Shown here: positions 34,932-45,462 of the stretch, piece by piece
Position numbering within the stretch: position 1 is the first letter of the stretch
Layout: every line of letters begins with the position of its first letter
Source: Streptomyces sp. JHA26
GTDB taxonomy: Bacteria > Actinomycetota > Actinomycetes > Streptomycetales > Streptomycetaceae
Length of the DNA stretch: 64,000 nt
Assembly (NCBI RefSeq): GCF_002005565.1
Contig: NZ_BDJC01000016.1
Location: forward strand, 57,990-121,989
Direction of reading: 5' to 3'
Notes under the pieces: generated by a model
The model's input: only the letters and a program-made list of their open reading frames with translations
Database searches by the model: none
What the model was told of the DNA's origin: nothing
Position numbers and translations under genes: made by a program

Positions 34932-36812
34932 ATGAGCATGGAGACCACCGCCTGGACCCAGCTGCACAGCGTGATGAACGCCGAGCAGGAACGCCGCCCC
35001 TTCGCCCGCGCCACCCTGCGCCGCATCGGCGCCTTCGCCCGCCCGCACCGCCGCCGCATCACCTGGTTCGTGCTGCTCGGGGTGGCGACCGCCCTCCTCG
35101 CCGTCGCCACCCCCGTGCTGGCCGGCCGGGTCGTGAACGCCATCGTGACCGGCGGCGACGAGGGCACGGTCGTCCGCCTGGCCCTGCTGATCGCGCTGAT
35201 CGCCGTCGCGGAGGCGGCGCTCGGCATCCTCTCCCGCAGGCTGTCGGCGACGCTCGGCGAGGGACTCATCCTCGACCTGCGCACGGCTGTGTTCGACCAC
35301 GTGCAGCGCATGCCGGTCGCGTTCTTCACCCGGACGCGCACGGGAGCGCTGGTCTCCCGTCTCAACAACGACGTCATCGGCGCCCAGCGCGCCTTCAGCA
35401 ACACCCTGTCCGGGGTGGTCAGCAACCTCGTCACCCTCCTGCTGACCCTCGCCGTCATGCTCACCCTGTCCTGGCAGATCACCCTGATCGCGCTGGTGCT
35501 GCTGCCGGTGTTCGTGGTCCCCGCCCGGCGCATGGGCCGCCGCATGGCCCGCATGCAGCGCGAGGCGGCCACCCTGAACGCCGCCATGGGCACCCGGATG
35601 ACCGAACGCTTCTCGGCGCCCGGCGCCACGCTCGTCAAGCTGTTCGGCCGCCCGGAGGAGGAGTCGGCGGAGTTCGCCGCCCGCGCCCGCCGCGTCGCGG
35701 ACATCGGCGTGCGCACCGCCACCGCCCAGGCCGCCTTCATCACCGCGCTCACCCTGGTCTCCGCCCTCGCGCTGGCCGTCGTCTACGGCCTCGGCGGCTT
35801 CTTCGCCCTGCGCGGCACCCTGGACCCGGGCGCCGTCGTCGCCCTCGCGCTCCTGCTGACCCGCCTGTACGCGCCGCTCACCGCGCTCGCCGGGGCCCGC
35901 GTCGAGGTGATGAGCGCCCTCGTCAGCTTCGAACGGGTCTTCGAGGTGCTGGACCTGACCCCGCTCATCGCGGAGAAGCCCGACGCCCGCCCCGTCCCCG
36001 ACGGCCCCGTCTCCGTCGAGTTCGACGACGTCCGCTTCGGCTACCCCTCCGCCGACAAGGTCTCCCTCGCCTCCCTCGAAGAAGTCGCCTCCCTGGACAC
36101 CCGCGGCGGCGACGAGGTCCTGCACGGACTGTCCTTCCGCGCCGAACCGGGCCGGACGATCGCGCTCGTCGGCTCCTCCGGCGCCGGCAAGTCGACCATC
36201 GCCCAGCTGCTGCCGCGCCTGTACGACGTCGACGCCGGCGCCGTGCGGATCGGCGGCGTCGACGTCCGCGACCTCACCGCCCGGTCCCTGCGCGACACCC
36301 TCGGCATGGTCACCCAGGACGGCCACCTCTTCCACGACACCGTCCGCGCCAACCTGCTGCTGGCCCGCCCGGACGCCGACGACGCCGACCTGTGGGACGC
36401 GCTGCGCCGCGCCCGCCTCGACGACCTCGTGCGGTCCCTGCCCGACGGCCTCGACACCGTGGTCGGCGAGCGCGGCTACCGCCTCTCCGGCGGCGAACGC
36501 CAGCGCATGACCATCGCCCGGCTGCTGCTGGCCCGCCAGCGCGTCGTCATCCTCGACGAGGCCACCGCGCACCTCGACAACACCTCCGAGGCGGCCGTCC
36601 AGGAAGCACTCGGCGAGGCCCTGGAGGGCAGGACGGCCATCGTCATCGCCCACCGGCTGTCCACGGTCCGGGCGGCCGACCAGATCCTGGTCGTCGAGGC
36701 GGGCCGCATCGTGGAACGCGGCACCCACGACGAACTCCTCGCCGCGGGCGGGCGGTACGCGGAGCTGCACCGCACCCAGTTCGCCCGGCCCGCGGCCGAG
36801 AGGGCGGCGTGA
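34932..36812 (+). CDS. ABC exporter, fused permease and ATPase
   Basis: This 626-residue half-transporter has six spans in residues 30-320 (ABC_membrane) with TRTGALVSRLNNDVIGAQRAF, then a C-terminal ATPase with Walker A VGSSGAGKSTIAQLL, Q-loop MVTQDGHLFHDTV, signature YRLSGGERQRM, Walker B VVILDEATAHLD and switch IAHRLSTV. About 26 extra residues (SADKVSLASLEEVASLDTRGG) sit before the usual LHGLSF strand, a feature of actinobacterial members. It functions as a dimer exporting lipids or drugs. The gene stands alone, and the weakly bidirectional spacer 34649-34931 holds nothing else recognisable. Confidence 0.92.
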   Translation: MSMETTAWTQLHSVMNAEQERRPFARATLRRIGAFARPHRRRITWFVLLGVATALLAVATPVLAGRVVNAIVTGGDEGTVVRLALLIALIAVAEAALGILSRRLSATLGEGLILDLRTAVFDHVQRMPVAFFTRTRTGALVSRLNNDVIGAQRAFSNTLSGVVSNLVTLLLTLAVMLTLSWQITLIALVLLPVFVVPARRMGRRMARMQREAATLNAAMGTRMTERFSAPGATLVKLFGRPEEESAEFAARARRVADIGVRTATAQAAFITALTLVSALALAVVYGLGGFFALRGTLDPGAVVALALLLTRLYAPLTALAGARVEVMSALVSFERVFEVLDLTPLIAEKPDARPVPDGPVSVEFDDVRFGYPSADKVSLASLEEVASLDTRGGDEVLHGLSFRAEPGRTIALVGSSGAGKSTIAQLLPRLYDVDAGAVRIGGVDVRDLTARSLRDTLGMVTQDGHLFHDTVRANLLLARPDADDADLWDALRRARLDDLVRSLPDGLDTVVGERGYRLSGGERQRMTIARLLLARQRVVILDEATAHLDNTSEAAVQEALGEALEGRTAIVIAHRLSTVRAADQILVVEAGRIVERGTHDELLAAGGRYAELHRTQFARPAAERAA

Positions 36813-36827
36813 CGCGGGGCGCCGGGG

Positions 36828-38612
36828 CTACGCCGGCCCGGGCGCCCCGGCCCGCGCCGGCAGGTCCTGCTCGGCCCAGACGACCTTCCCGTCGGCGGTG
36901 CGGCACGAACCCCAGCGCCGGCACAGCATGTTGATCAGCTGAAGCCCGCGCCCGCTCTCGTCGCTCACGTCGGCGTGCTGGATCTGCGGCAGGTCGGGCC
37001 CGGAGTCGGACACCTCCACCGACAGCCGCTCGTGCCGCAGCAGCCGCAGCTCACCGGGGGCGTTCCCGTAGCGCAGGGCGTTGCCGACCAGCTCGCTGAC
37101 CACCAGCTCCGTCGTGTCGACCAGGTCCTCAAGACCCCACTTCTCCAATTGCTCGCGCACCGCGGTACGGGCCTGCCCCGCGGCCGTGCCGTCCGGCTCC
37201 AGCGCGCACGCGTATGCGTCGCCCCCGGGACCGAGCGGCCGGACGGCGGCCACGAGCACGATCGCGTCGTCGGTCCGGTCCCCGCCGACGCGGCCGGTGA
37301 CCGCCCGGCACACGTCGCCGTCCCCGGGCACGGTGGCGCCGACCGCCCGGCGCAGCCGCTCCAGCTGCGCGTCCAGACCGGCGGTGCGCGACCTGATCAG
37401 CCCGTCCGTGTACAGCGTCAGCCGCCCCCGCCCGGGCACGACGGGGCAGTCGACCGGGTCGTACGGGATCACCCCGGTCCCCAGCGGCGCCCCGACGGGC
37501 ACGTCCAGGAACGACGTCGTGCCGTCCGGCCCGGTCAGCAGGGGCGGCGGGTGACCGGCGCTGGCGATGCGGAAGGCGCCGGCGCACGGGTCGTAGACCG
37601 CGCACAGGCAGGTGGCGACCTGGTCCTCCTCCAGGTCGCGGGAGGCCAGGTCCAGCCGGGCCAGCAGCCGCTCGGGCGCGATGTCCAGCGCCATCAGGGT
37701 GCGGGCCACCGTACGCAGCCGGCCCATGGTGGCCGCGGCGGCCAGCCCGCGCCCCATCACGTCGCCGACCATCAGCGCGGTACGGCCGCTGGGCAGCGCC
37801 ACGACGTCGAACCAGTCGCCGCCCACGCCGGCCGGATCACCGGCCGGCGTGTAGCACGAGGACACGTCCAGTCCGGGGGTGGCCGGGCTGGACCTGGGCA
37901 GCAGAGCCCGTTGCAGCGTGACCACGTGCCCGCGCTCGCGCCCGTAGAGCCGGGCGTTGTCGATGCACACGGCGGCCTTGGACGCCAGCTCCATGGCGAG
38001 CGCCGCGTCGGCGCGCGTGAACGGGGCCCGGCTGCCCGCCCGGACGAAGTCGGCGAGTCCCAGCAGCACCCCGCGGGCGATCAGCGGCACCGCCAGATAG
38101 GAGTGCACGCCCGCGCGGCGCATGAGGTCGGCGGCGTGCGCAGTGGGCGCGACGGCGGCGAAGTCGGACTGTTCCAGCCGGGTGACCAGAACCGGTTTCC
38201 TGGTGTCCAGGCACGTCCGCACCAGCCGGTGGGCGGTGTACAGGGAGACCTCGCCGACCGGGTCCGGGGCGAGGTCCAGCCCGGGGACCTCGGAGACCGC
38301 CACGGCCCTCAGCCGGGGAGCCTCCGGTCCCCCCGTCCGGTCGCCCTCCTCGAACCGCAGCACCGAGTCCAGCAGGTCCACCGCACAGCCGTCCGCCAGC
38401 TCGGGCACGGTGAAGCCGGAGAACTCCTCCGCCGTGCGCTGCAGGTCGAGCGTGGTCCCGATGCGCATCCCGGCCTCGTTCAGCCAGGCCAGCCGACGGC
38501 GCGCGCCCAGCACCTCGGTGACCGGCCGCAGCGCGGCCCGCAGCGCGCGGTGCCCGTGGGCGAGGGGGCTCGGAGGCCGTCGCGCTCCACGCGGCCACTG
38601 TCCTTCCCGCAC
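36828..38612 (-). CDS. GAF-SpoIIE phosphatase-histidine-kinase-like ATPase protein
   Basis: The 594-residue protein has three modules. The first is an N-terminal GAF domain (around [15 protein letters not shown] to [14 protein letters not shown]). The second is a SpoIIE/PP2C phosphatase ([62 protein letters not shown]). The third is an RsbW-type HATPase ([34 protein letters not shown]). Such proteins link a small-molecule signal to anti-sigma/antagonist partner switching. The longer open frame upstream is low-complexity; GTG 38612 has GGGAGGAGG nine bases away and is the convincing start. It is divergent from pntA. Confidence 0.9.
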   Translation of the reverse strand: MREGQWPRGARRPPSPLAHGHRALRAALRPVTEVLGARRRLAWLNEAGMRIGTTLDLQRTAEEFSGFTVPELADGCAVDLLDSVLRFEEGDRTGGPEAPRLRAVAVSEVPGLDLAPDPVGEVSLYTAHRLVRTCLDTRKPVLVTRLEQSDFAAVAPTAHAADLMRRAGVHSYLAVPLIARGVLLGLADFVRAGSRAPFTRADAALAMELASKAAVCIDNARLYGRERGHVVTLQRALLPRSSPATPGLDVSSCYTPAGDPAGVGGDWFDVVALPSGRTALMVGDVMGRGLAAAATMGRLRTVARTLMALDIAPERLLARLDLASRDLEEDQVATCLCAVYDPCAGAFRIASAGHPPPLLTGPDGTTSFLDVPVGAPLGTGVIPYDPVDCPVVPGRGRLTLYTDGLIRSRTAGLDAQLERLRRAVGATVPGDGDVCRAVTGRVGGDRTDDAIVLVAAVRPLGPGGDAYACALEPDGTAAGQARTAVREQLEKWGLEDLVDTTELVVSELVGNALRYGNAPGELRLLRHERLSVEVSDSGPDLPQIQHADVSDESGRGLQLINMLCRRWGSCRTADGKVVWAEQDLPARAGAPGPA

Positions 38613-38807
38613 GCGTCGCCTCCTCCCACGGCCTCCTGCAACCGATTCTGCCCCTCCTGCCGCCCACCGCGCCTGTCCGGGCGGGAAAACCCCGTCGTCC
38701 GCCGGAGGGCCGGCCCGGGGCCGCGCGGGGCTCGCCCCGGCCGACGGCGGGCGGACTCGCCCCCTCCGTCGTCGACGGCACCGACGGACCCCGGACCGGC
38801 CACCCGG

Positions 38808-38860
38808 CCCCCCGGCCTCGTCGTCCCGGACCGGCCCCCCGGCCCCGTCGTCCCGGACGG
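38808..38860. repeat. 27-bp tandem duplication in the spoIIE-pntA spacer
   Basis: Units 38808-38834 and 38835-38860 share the core CCCCCCGGCC(T/C)CGTCGTCCC followed by GGAC(C)GG, differing by one substitution and one deletion. It lies in the 486-bp divergent spacer (38613-39098), which holds no gene that I can see; a long antisense frame there is a composition artefact. Confidence 0.6.
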
Positions 38861-39098
38861 CTTCGGCGGCCCGCCCCGCCGCCGTGCCGGACACTCCGCG
38901 CGCCCCGGTCCGCCCGGCCCGGGCCGCCGGACGGCGGTACGGCGGCCGTCGAGTGAGACGCGCCACGGCCGTACGCGTCTGCGGGGGCGGCTCCGGCGGG
39001 TAGGTTCCTACGGCCTGCGCCCCCGGGGAGGGGGCCGACGGGCAGTCAGTGACCGCGGACACGCCGTCACCTTTCCCTCCGAGGGGAGAACACGAGAC

Positions 39099-40664
39099 AT
39101 GGCTTCACGTGAATCCGCGCACCACCCACCACGGCGCATCGGCGTGGTGGCCGAGTCCGCCACCGGGGAGACACGCGTCGCGGCGACTCCCGCGACGGTC
39201 CGTCAGATGCTCGGCCTCGGCTACGAGGTCGTGGTGGAGGCGGGGGCCGGAGCGGCCTCCGGCTTCGACGACCGGTCCTACCTCGACGCCGGCGCCGAGA
39301 TCGGCGAGGCCTGGACCGCGGACGTCGTCCTGAAGGTGACCTCCCCCTCCGACGAGGAGGTCGCCCGGCTGCGGCGGGGCACCACCCTGGTCGCCCTGCT
39401 GGCCCCGGCACAGCGGCCCGAGCTGCTGCGGGCACTGGCCGACGCCGGGGTCACCGCACTGGCGCTGGACGCGGTGCCGCGCATCTCGCGGGCGCAGTCG
39501 ATGGACGTGCTGTCGTCGATGGCGAACATCGCCGGGTACCGGGCGGTCATCGAGGCCGCGCACGTCTTCGGCCGCTTCTTCACCGGCCAGGTCACCGCGG
39601 CGGGCAAGGTGCCGCCGGCGAAGGTGCTCGTGGCCGGCGCGGGCGTGGCCGGCCTGGCGGCGATCGGCGCCGCCTCCAGCCTCGGCGCGATCGTGCGGGC
39701 CACCGACCCGCGGCCCGAGGTCGCGGACCAGGTCACGTCGCTCGGCGGTGAGTACCTTCCGGTGGACGTCGCCCAGGAGACGAGCGCCGACGGGTACGCC
39801 AGGGCGACCTCCGCCGACTACGACCGGGCCGCCGCCGAGCTCTACCACGAGCAGGCCCGGGACGTGGACGTCGTGATCACCACCGCGCTGATCCCGGGCC
39901 GGCCGGCGCCGCGCCTGCTGACGGCCGAGGACGTGGCCGTCATGAAGCCGGGCAGCGTCGTCGTCGACATGGCCGCCGCCCAGGGCGGCAACGTCGAGGG
40001 CACCGTGCCGGGCCGCGCGGTGGTCACCGACAACGGCGTCACCCTCATCGGCTACACCGACCTCGCCTCCCGGCTGCCGGCCCAGGCCTCGCAGCTGTTC
40101 GGCACCAACCTGCTGAACCTGCTGAAACTGCTCACGCCCGGCAAGGACGGGCAGCCGGTGATCGACTTCGACGACGTCGTGCAACGGACCGTGACCGTCG
40201 TGCGGGACGGGGAGGTCACCTGGCCGCCGCCGCCCGTGGCGGTCTCGGCCGCACCGGCCCCGGGGCCCGCGCGGCCCGCCGCCGAACCCGCCCCGCCCGA
40301 GCCCCGGCGACCGAGGCCGTCCCCCGCGGCACGCCTCGGCGCGCTCGGGCTCGGCATGCTCGCGCTGTTCCTGCTCGTGGCCTTCGCACCGGCCCAACTC
40401 GCCGAGAACCTGACCGTGTTCGCCCTGGCGGTGGTGATCGGCTACTACGTCATCGGCAAGGTGCACCACGCGCTGCACACACCGCTGATGTCGGTGACCA
40501 ACGCGATCTCCGGAATCGTCGTGATCGGCGCCCTGCTGCAGATCGGGCACGAGAGCAGGATCGTCACCGCGCTGTCCTTCGCGGCGATCCTGCTGGCGAG
40601 CATCAACGTCTTCGGAGGTTTCGCCGTCACCCGCCGCATGCTGTCCATGTTCTCGAAAGGCTGA
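39099..40664 (+). CDS. pntA: NAD(P) transhydrogenase subunit alpha (PntA)
   Basis: The 521-residue protein has the alanine-dehydrogenase-like NAD-binding domain first ([57 protein letters not shown]), a Pro/Ala-rich linker around residues 380-410, and a C-terminal domain with four hydrophobic helices that forms part of the proton channel (domain IIa). It is full length with domains fused, unlike split PntAA/PntAB in some actinobacteria. GAGGGGAGAA precedes ATG 39099. It couples proton entry to NADPH formation with PntB. Confidence 0.96.
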   Translation: MASRESAHHPPRRIGVVAESATGETRVAATPATVRQMLGLGYEVVVEAGAGAASGFDDRSYLDAGAEIGEAWTADVVLKVTSPSDEEVARLRRGTTLVALLAPAQRPELLRALADAGVTALALDAVPRISRAQSMDVLSSMANIAGYRAVIEAAHVFGRFFTGQVTAAGKVPPAKVLVAGAGVAGLAAIGAASSLGAIVRATDPRPEVADQVTSLGGEYLPVDVAQETSADGYARATSADYDRAAAELYHEQARDVDVVITTALIPGRPAPRLLTAEDVAVMKPGSVVVDMAAAQGGNVEGTVPGRAVVTDNGVTLIGYTDLASRLPAQASQLFGTNLLNLLKLLTPGKDGQPVIDFDDVVQRTVTVVRDGEVTWPPPPVAVSAAPAPGPARPAAEPAPPEPRRPRPSPAARLGALGLGMLALFLLVAFAPAQLAENLTVFALAVVIGYYVIGKVHHALHTPLMSVTNAISGIVVIGALLQIGHESRIVTALSFAAILLASINVFGGFAVTRRMLSMFSKG

Positions 40665-40669
40665 GCCGG

Positions 40670-42139
40670 ATGACCTCCCTGACGGCCTCTCACGCCGCCG
40701 ACCTGGTGGCCGCCCTGCTGTTCATCCTCAGCCTGGCCGGCCTGTCCCAGCACCGCACCTCCCGCGCCGGCGTCGTCCACGGCATCGCCGGCATGGCCCT
40801 CGCCCTGGTCGCCACGGTCGTGGTGGCGGCGCAGAGCATCACCGCCGGGGCGGTGGCCCTGATCGTGCTGGCGACGGCGCTCGGCGCGGCCGTCGGCCTG
40901 TGGCGGGCCCGCCGCGTCGAGATGACGCAGATGCCCGAACTCATCGCGGTGCTGCACAGCTTCGTCGGCCTCGCCGCGGTGCTGGTGGGCTGGAACAGCT
41001 ACCTGGAGGTGGAGGCGCACGGCGACGCGCAGACCCGGATCGGCGCCGACCTGCTGGGCATCCACCACGCCGAGGTGTTCATCGGCGTCTTCATCGGCGC
41101 CGTCACCTTCACCGGCTCGATCGTCGCCTTCCTGAAGCTCTCGGCGCGCATCGCGTCCCGCCCGCTGATGCTGCCGGGCAAGAACGCGCTGAACGTCGGC
41201 GCCCTCGGCGCCTTCGTCGCGCTGACCGTCTGGTTCACGATCAGCCCGAACCTCCCCCTGATGATCGCGGTCACCGTGCTGGCACTGGCCCTCGGCTGGC
41301 ACCTGGTCGCCTCGATCGGCGGCGGCGACATGCCCGTCGTCGTCTCCATGCTGAACAGCTACTCGGGCTGGGCGGCGGCCGCGGCGGGCTTCCTGCTCGA
41401 CAACAACCTGCTCATCGTCACGGGCGCGCTGGTCGGCTCCTCCGGCGCCTACCTGTCCTACATCATGTGCAGGGCGATGAACCGGTCCTTCCTCTCCGTC
41501 ATCGCGGGCGGCTTCGGCATCGAGACGCCGTCCGGGCGCCAGGAGGAGCAGGGCGAGTACCGCGGAGTGCGGGCCGCGGAGGTGGCCGGGACGCTCGCCC
41601 GGGCCCGCTCGGTGATCATCACCCCCGGGTACGGCATGGCCGTCGCCCAGGCCCAGCACCCCGTCGCGGAGCTGACGCGACGGCTGCGCGAGCGGGGCGT
41701 CGAGGTCCGCTTCGGCGTCCACCCGGTGGCCGGGCGCCTGCCGGGGCACATGAACGTGCTGCTGGCCGAGGCGAAGGTGCCCTACGACATCGTCCTGGAA
41801 CTGGATGAGATCAACGACGACTTCGCGGACACCTCGGTCGTCCTGGTCATCGGCGCGAACGACACCGTCAACCCGGCCGCGGCCGAGGACCCGGCCAGCC
41901 CGATCGCCGGCATGCCGGTGCTGCGGGTCTGGGAGGCGGAACAGGTCGTCGTCTTCAAGCGCTCCATGGCCTCCGGCTACGCGGGCGTGCAGAACCCGCT
42001 GTTCTTCCGTGAGAACAGCGGCATGCTCTTCGGTGACGCCAAGCAGAGCGTCGAGGAGATCCTGCACGCGCTCGGCACGCACGACGGTCACGGACCGGCC
42101 GGGGGCACCACGCGTCGGGCCACGCCGGCCCGCCGGTGA
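40670..42139 (+). CDS. pntB: NAD(P) transhydrogenase subunit beta (PntB)
   Basis: The 489-residue protein has about nine hydrophobic helices, then the soluble NADP-binding domain III with [20 protein letters not shown] (a [14 protein letters not shown] Rossmann loop), [21 protein letters not shown] and [12 protein letters not shown], and the C-terminal [19 protein letters not shown] typical of PntB. It lies 5 bp after pntA in the same operon, and a hairpin follows. Confidence 0.96.
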   Translation: MTSLTASHAADLVAALLFILSLAGLSQHRTSRAGVVHGIAGMALALVATVVVAAQSITAGAVALIVLATALGAAVGLWRARRVEMTQMPELIAVLHSFVGLAAVLVGWNSYLEVEAHGDAQTRIGADLLGIHHAEVFIGVFIGAVTFTGSIVAFLKLSARIASRPLMLPGKNALNVGALGAFVALTVWFTISPNLPLMIAVTVLALALGWHLVASIGGGDMPVVVSMLNSYSGWAAAAAGFLLDNNLLIVTGALVGSSGAYLSYIMCRAMNRSFLSVIAGGFGIETPSGRQEEQGEYRGVRAAEVAGTLARARSVIITPGYGMAVAQAQHPVAELTRRLRERGVEVRFGVHPVAGRLPGHMNVLLAEAKVPYDIVLELDEINDDFADTSVVLVIGANDTVNPAAAEDPASPIAGMPVLRVWEAEQVVVFKRSMASGYAGVQNPLFFRENSGMLFGDAKQSVEEILHALGTHDGHGPAGGTTRRATPARR

Positions 42140-42153
42140 CACGGCCGTGAGGA

Positions 42154-42186
42154 CGGGCGGCCACCGGCCCGGCCGGCGGCCGCCCG
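42154..42186 (+). terminator. Terminator of the pntAB operon
   Basis: CGGGCGGCC (42154-42162) pairs with GGCCGCCCG (42178-42186), and the CCGGCC/GGCCGG core between them can also pair. It begins 15 bp after the pntB stop. The rest of the gap to 42440 shows nothing else. Confidence 0.6.
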
Positions 42187-42440
42187 CGTCGTGCCGTTCG
42201 GCACCGGGACACGTCCCCGAACCGGCGCGGCCCCACTCTCGGGGACGACGCCGAAAAGACTCGGTGACCTCGGCCGTTCCCCGTGCGGCAGGGCGGCGAC
42301 GAGCACCGGCACAGGGGACGAACCGCTGCCGGAACGTTACGCCGAACGGCCGGAACGGTGCGTGCCTTCGCAGGCGACCGGGCATCCATGTCCCGTCACG
42401 CCCCATCGGCCCGCCACCGCATTCCCCTCAGGAGCCACGC

Positions 42441-43643
42441 ATGGAACCGGTCGCCGCGCGGAACTGTCCGTTCGACTATGCCGAAGCCCTTGAGTTCGAC
42501 CCCACGCTCCGGCTCCTGATGACGGAGGAGCCCGTCTCCCGCATCCGGCTGCCCCACGGAGAGGGGGACGCATGGCTCGTCACCGGCTACGACGACGTGC
42601 GCACGGTGACCACGGACCGGCGTTTCAGCCGCCGTGCCGTCGTCGGCCGGGACTTCCCGCGCATGACCCCTGAACCCATCGTTCAGGACGAGGCGATCAA
42701 CGTGATGGACCCGCCGGCCAGCAGCCGCCTGCGCAGCCTGATCTCCAAGGGCTTCGCGCCCCGTCACATGGAACGCATGCGGGTCCGCACCCAGCACGTC
42801 GTGGACGAACTGCTCGACCGCATGGCGGAACGCGGCTCTCCCGCGGACCTCGTCGAGCACCTGGCCGACCCGCTGCCCCTGGCCACCATCTGCGAGGTCC
42901 TCGACATCCCCGAGGCCGACCGGGCCCGACTGCGCTCCCACGCACGGACCATGATGGACACCGGCGTCGGCAACCGGGACAACGCCGTACGGGCCAAGGC
43001 CGATCTCCGCGCCTACTTCCAGACGTTGACCCGGCACCGGCGCGAGAACCCCGGTGACGACCTGATCAGCGCGCTGGCCACGGCTCGCGACGGGGACGAA
43101 CTCCTCGACGACCAGGAGCTGACCGTCATGGCCATGGTCCTCCTCATCACCGGGCAGGACACCACCACCTACCAGATCGGGAACATCGCCTACACCCTGC
43201 TCACCCGCCCCGAAGAGCTCGCCATGCTGCGCGCCGACCCGGGGATGCTCCCGCAGGCCATCGAGGAACTGCTGCGCTTCATCCCCTTCCGCAAAGGCGT
43301 CGGCATTCCCCGCGTCGCCCTGGAGGACGTGACGTTGAGCGGGGTGACGATCAAGGCGGGGGACATCGTGCACGTCTCCTACCTGACGGCCAACCGTGAC
43401 GGACGGAAGTTCGACCGGCCCGACGAGCTGGACCTGAAACGCTCCGGTCCGTCCCACATGACCTTCGGCTGGGGCGGCCACCACTGTCTGGGTGCCCCGC
43501 TCGCCACCACGGAACTCCAGGTCGCGATGGGAACGCTCCTGGAGCGCTTCCCCGACCTGGAACTGGCGAAGCCGGCCGAGGAGGTGCGCTGGAACAAGAC
43601 GTCGATCTGGCGCTATCCGCTCGCCCTGCCCGTCACCTGGTGA
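42441..43643 (+). CDS. Cytochrome P450, CYP158-like
   Basis: The 400-residue soluble P450 has an I-helix LLITGQDTTTYQIG, in which the usual AGxxT is TGQDT. It has an ExxR in IEELLRFIPF, a PERF-region equivalent and a heme loop FGWGGHHCLGAPLA with the proximal Cys. Stretches such as IRLPHGEGDAWLVTGYDDVR, RFIPFRKGVGIPRVALEDV and YLTANRDGRKF recall CYP158A enzymes of Streptomyces, which couple flaviolin oxidatively. CAGGAGCC precedes ATG 42441. It lies 448 bp upstream of rppA on the same strand, consistent with action on an RppA product. Confidence 0.85.
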   Translation: MEPVAARNCPFDYAEALEFDPTLRLLMTEEPVSRIRLPHGEGDAWLVTGYDDVRTVTTDRRFSRRAVVGRDFPRMTPEPIVQDEAINVMDPPASSRLRSLISKGFAPRHMERMRVRTQHVVDELLDRMAERGSPADLVEHLADPLPLATICEVLDIPEADRARLRSHARTMMDTGVGNRDNAVRAKADLRAYFQTLTRHRRENPGDDLISALATARDGDELLDDQELTVMAMVLLITGQDTTTYQIGNIAYTLLTRPEELAMLRADPGMLPQAIEELLRFIPFRKGVGIPRVALEDVTLSGVTIKAGDIVHVSYLTANRDGRKFDRPDELDLKRSGPSHMTFGWGGHHCLGAPLATTELQVAMGTLLERFPDLELAKPAEEVRWNKTSIWRYPLALPVTW

Positions 43644-43973
43644 CCGCAGCCCCTGGGCCGCGCCCCGCCGCGGAGCACGCCCCCCGGCGGGACACGGGAC
43701 GCCCCGGGTAACGGACCGTCGACCCGGCCGGCCGGGAACGACGCCGTCGTCGACAACACGCCGACGGCAGGGACACGGCCGCCGTGCTCCGGCCCCTCCC
43801 GTCGGATGCTCCGCTGACATGCGGCCCTCACCCTCCCGTCGTAACGTGGATCAGACGGCTGACCAGGCCGTGGCGGAACACCTTCCGTCCGAACGGGGAG
43901 AACTCAGTCTTCGACGGTCCACCCCGACCGCGCCGTGCCAGGGGCATCGCATCCGGCAACGGAGCCCGCCCGC

Positions 43974-44009
43974 GATGCGTTCCGCACCGTTTTCCGTGCG
44001 GAACGCATC
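43974..44009. promoter_or_regulatory. Perfect 14-bp inverted repeat in the rppA upstream region
   Basis: GATGCGTTCCGCAC (43974-43987) and GTGCGGAACGCATC (43996-44009) are exact reverse complements around CGTTTTCC, 83 bp before the rppA ATG. No T-tract follows. It could be a dimer operator or a leader hairpin. The remaining 448-bp gap 43644-44091 has no gene. Confidence 0.75.
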
Positions 44010-44091
44010 TCTGCGGCTACCACCGGAAGGCGAACCGCCCGCATCCGGCCACGGTCCGGCCGTGTGGACCACGTCCGCTGGGAGGCATTCC

Positions 44092-45150
44092 ATGGCGGTT
44101 CTCTGCAAGCCGGCGATCGAAGTGCCCGAGTACGTCATCACCAACGAGGAAACACTCGAACTGGCGCAACGGCTGCACGGCGACCACCCGCAGCTCGAAC
44201 TGGCCCTCAAGCTCATCGAACACACAGGCGTACGGAAGCGGCACCTGATCCAGCCCATAGAGAAGGTGCTGCAGCACCCGGGCGTCGACGCCCGCAGCGC
44301 CACCTACGAGGAGCACACCAAGGCCCGCGTGCCGGCCGTGGTGCGCCGGGCCCTCGCCCAGGCGGAACTGGAGCCGCAGCAGATCGACATGATCGTCTAC
44401 GTGTCCTGCACCGGCTTCATGATGCCTCCGCCGACCGCATGGCTCATCGACACAATGGGCTTCCGGCCGGAGACCAGGCAGCTGCCCATCGCCCAACTCG
44501 GCTGCGCGGCGGGTGGCGCGGCCATCAACCGGGCGCACGACTTCTGTACGGCGTACCCCGACGCCAACGCGCTCGTCGTCGCCTGCGAGTTCTGCTCGCT
44601 GTGCTACCAGCCCACCGACCTCGGCGTGGGGTCCCTGCTGTCCAACGGACTGTTCGGTGACGGGATCGCCGCGGTCGTGGTCCGGGGCAACGGCGGCACC
44701 GGAGTCCGCCTGGAGCGCAACGGCTCGTACGTCATCCCGGGCACCGAGGAGTGGATCTCCTACGCGGTCCGTTCCACGGGCTTCCACTTCCAGCTCGACA
44801 AGCGCGTGCCCGGGACCATGGAGCCGCTCGCCCCGGCTCTGCAGGCCCTCGCGGAACAGCACCAGTGGAACGCCAGCAAGATGGACTTCTACATCATCCA
44901 CGCGGGCGGCCCGCGCATCCTGGACGACCTGAGCCTCTTCCTCGACGTGCCGCCCGAGGCGTTCCGCTTCAGCCGCGCCACTCTCACCGAGTACGGCAAC
45001 ATAGCCAGCGCGGTGGTACTCGACGCCCTGGCCCGCATGTTCGACGAGGCGTCGGCCCTCGATGGCCACCGCGGCCTCATGGCCGGCTTCGGACCCGGCA
45101 TCACCGCCGAGATGGCGCTGGGCACCTGGACCTCGGAGTCCGAATCCTGA
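44092..45150 (+). CDS. rppA: 1,3,6,8-tetrahydroxynaphthalene synthase, type III polyketide synthase
   Basis: The 352-residue chalcone-synthase-fold enzyme begins MAVLCKPAIEVPEYVITNEE. The catalytic Cys lies in IAQLGCAAGGAAINRAHDF. The THNS-typical Cys-containing pocket is YVSCTGFMMPPPTAWLI. The active-site His lies in YIIHAGGPRILDDLS, and Asn in LTEYGNIASAVVLDAL. It condenses five malonyl-CoA into THN, the precursor of flaviolin and melanin. TGGGAGGC is upstream of ATG 44092. It pairs with the CYP158-like gene upstream, and a 13-bp-arm terminator follows. Confidence 0.95.
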   Translation: MAVLCKPAIEVPEYVITNEETLELAQRLHGDHPQLELALKLIEHTGVRKRHLIQPIEKVLQHPGVDARSATYEEHTKARVPAVVRRALAQAELEPQQIDMIVYVSCTGFMMPPPTAWLIDTMGFRPETRQLPIAQLGCAAGGAAINRAHDFCTAYPDANALVVACEFCSLCYQPTDLGVGSLLSNGLFGDGIAAVVVRGNGGTGVRLERNGSYVIPGTEEWISYAVRSTGFHFQLDKRVPGTMEPLAPALQALAEQHQWNASKMDFYIIHAGGPRILDDLSLFLDVPPEAFRFSRATLTEYGNIASAVVLDALARMFDEASALDGHRGLMAGFGPGITAEMALGTWTSESES

Positions 45151-45273
45151 CGTCCGCCGGCCGGGGAGACACGCATCACCGCCACTCCGCGGCGTCGGCG
45201 GGGGCCCCGGCCCGGACGAGGCCCCCGGCGGCCGTCTGCGGGCGACCGCCGAGGACGGGGCCGGGTGACTTCG

Positions 45274-45302
45274 GCGGGCAGGCGCCCCGGGCGCCTGCCC
45301 GC
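45274..45302. terminator. Terminator between rppA and the NACHT gene
   Basis: GCGGGCAGGCGCC (45274-45286) pairs perfectly with GGCGCCTGCCCGC (45290-45302) around a CCG loop. It lies 123 bp after rppA and 160 bp beyond the convergent NACHT stop, so it could serve both. The rest of the 312-bp gap has no gene. Confidence 0.7.
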
Positions 45303-45462
45303 ACAGCCCGGCGGACCGGCGGCACCGTGCGCGCCGGCGGGACCACCGCCGACGGCACGGCGGCCACCCGGCCGCGCGCCGTCGCGACCGTCGTCGGACC
45401 GAAGCGGACGACCCGGGCGCGGGGCGGAGGTCCGTGACCGGATCCTCCGCCGCTCCCGGTCG

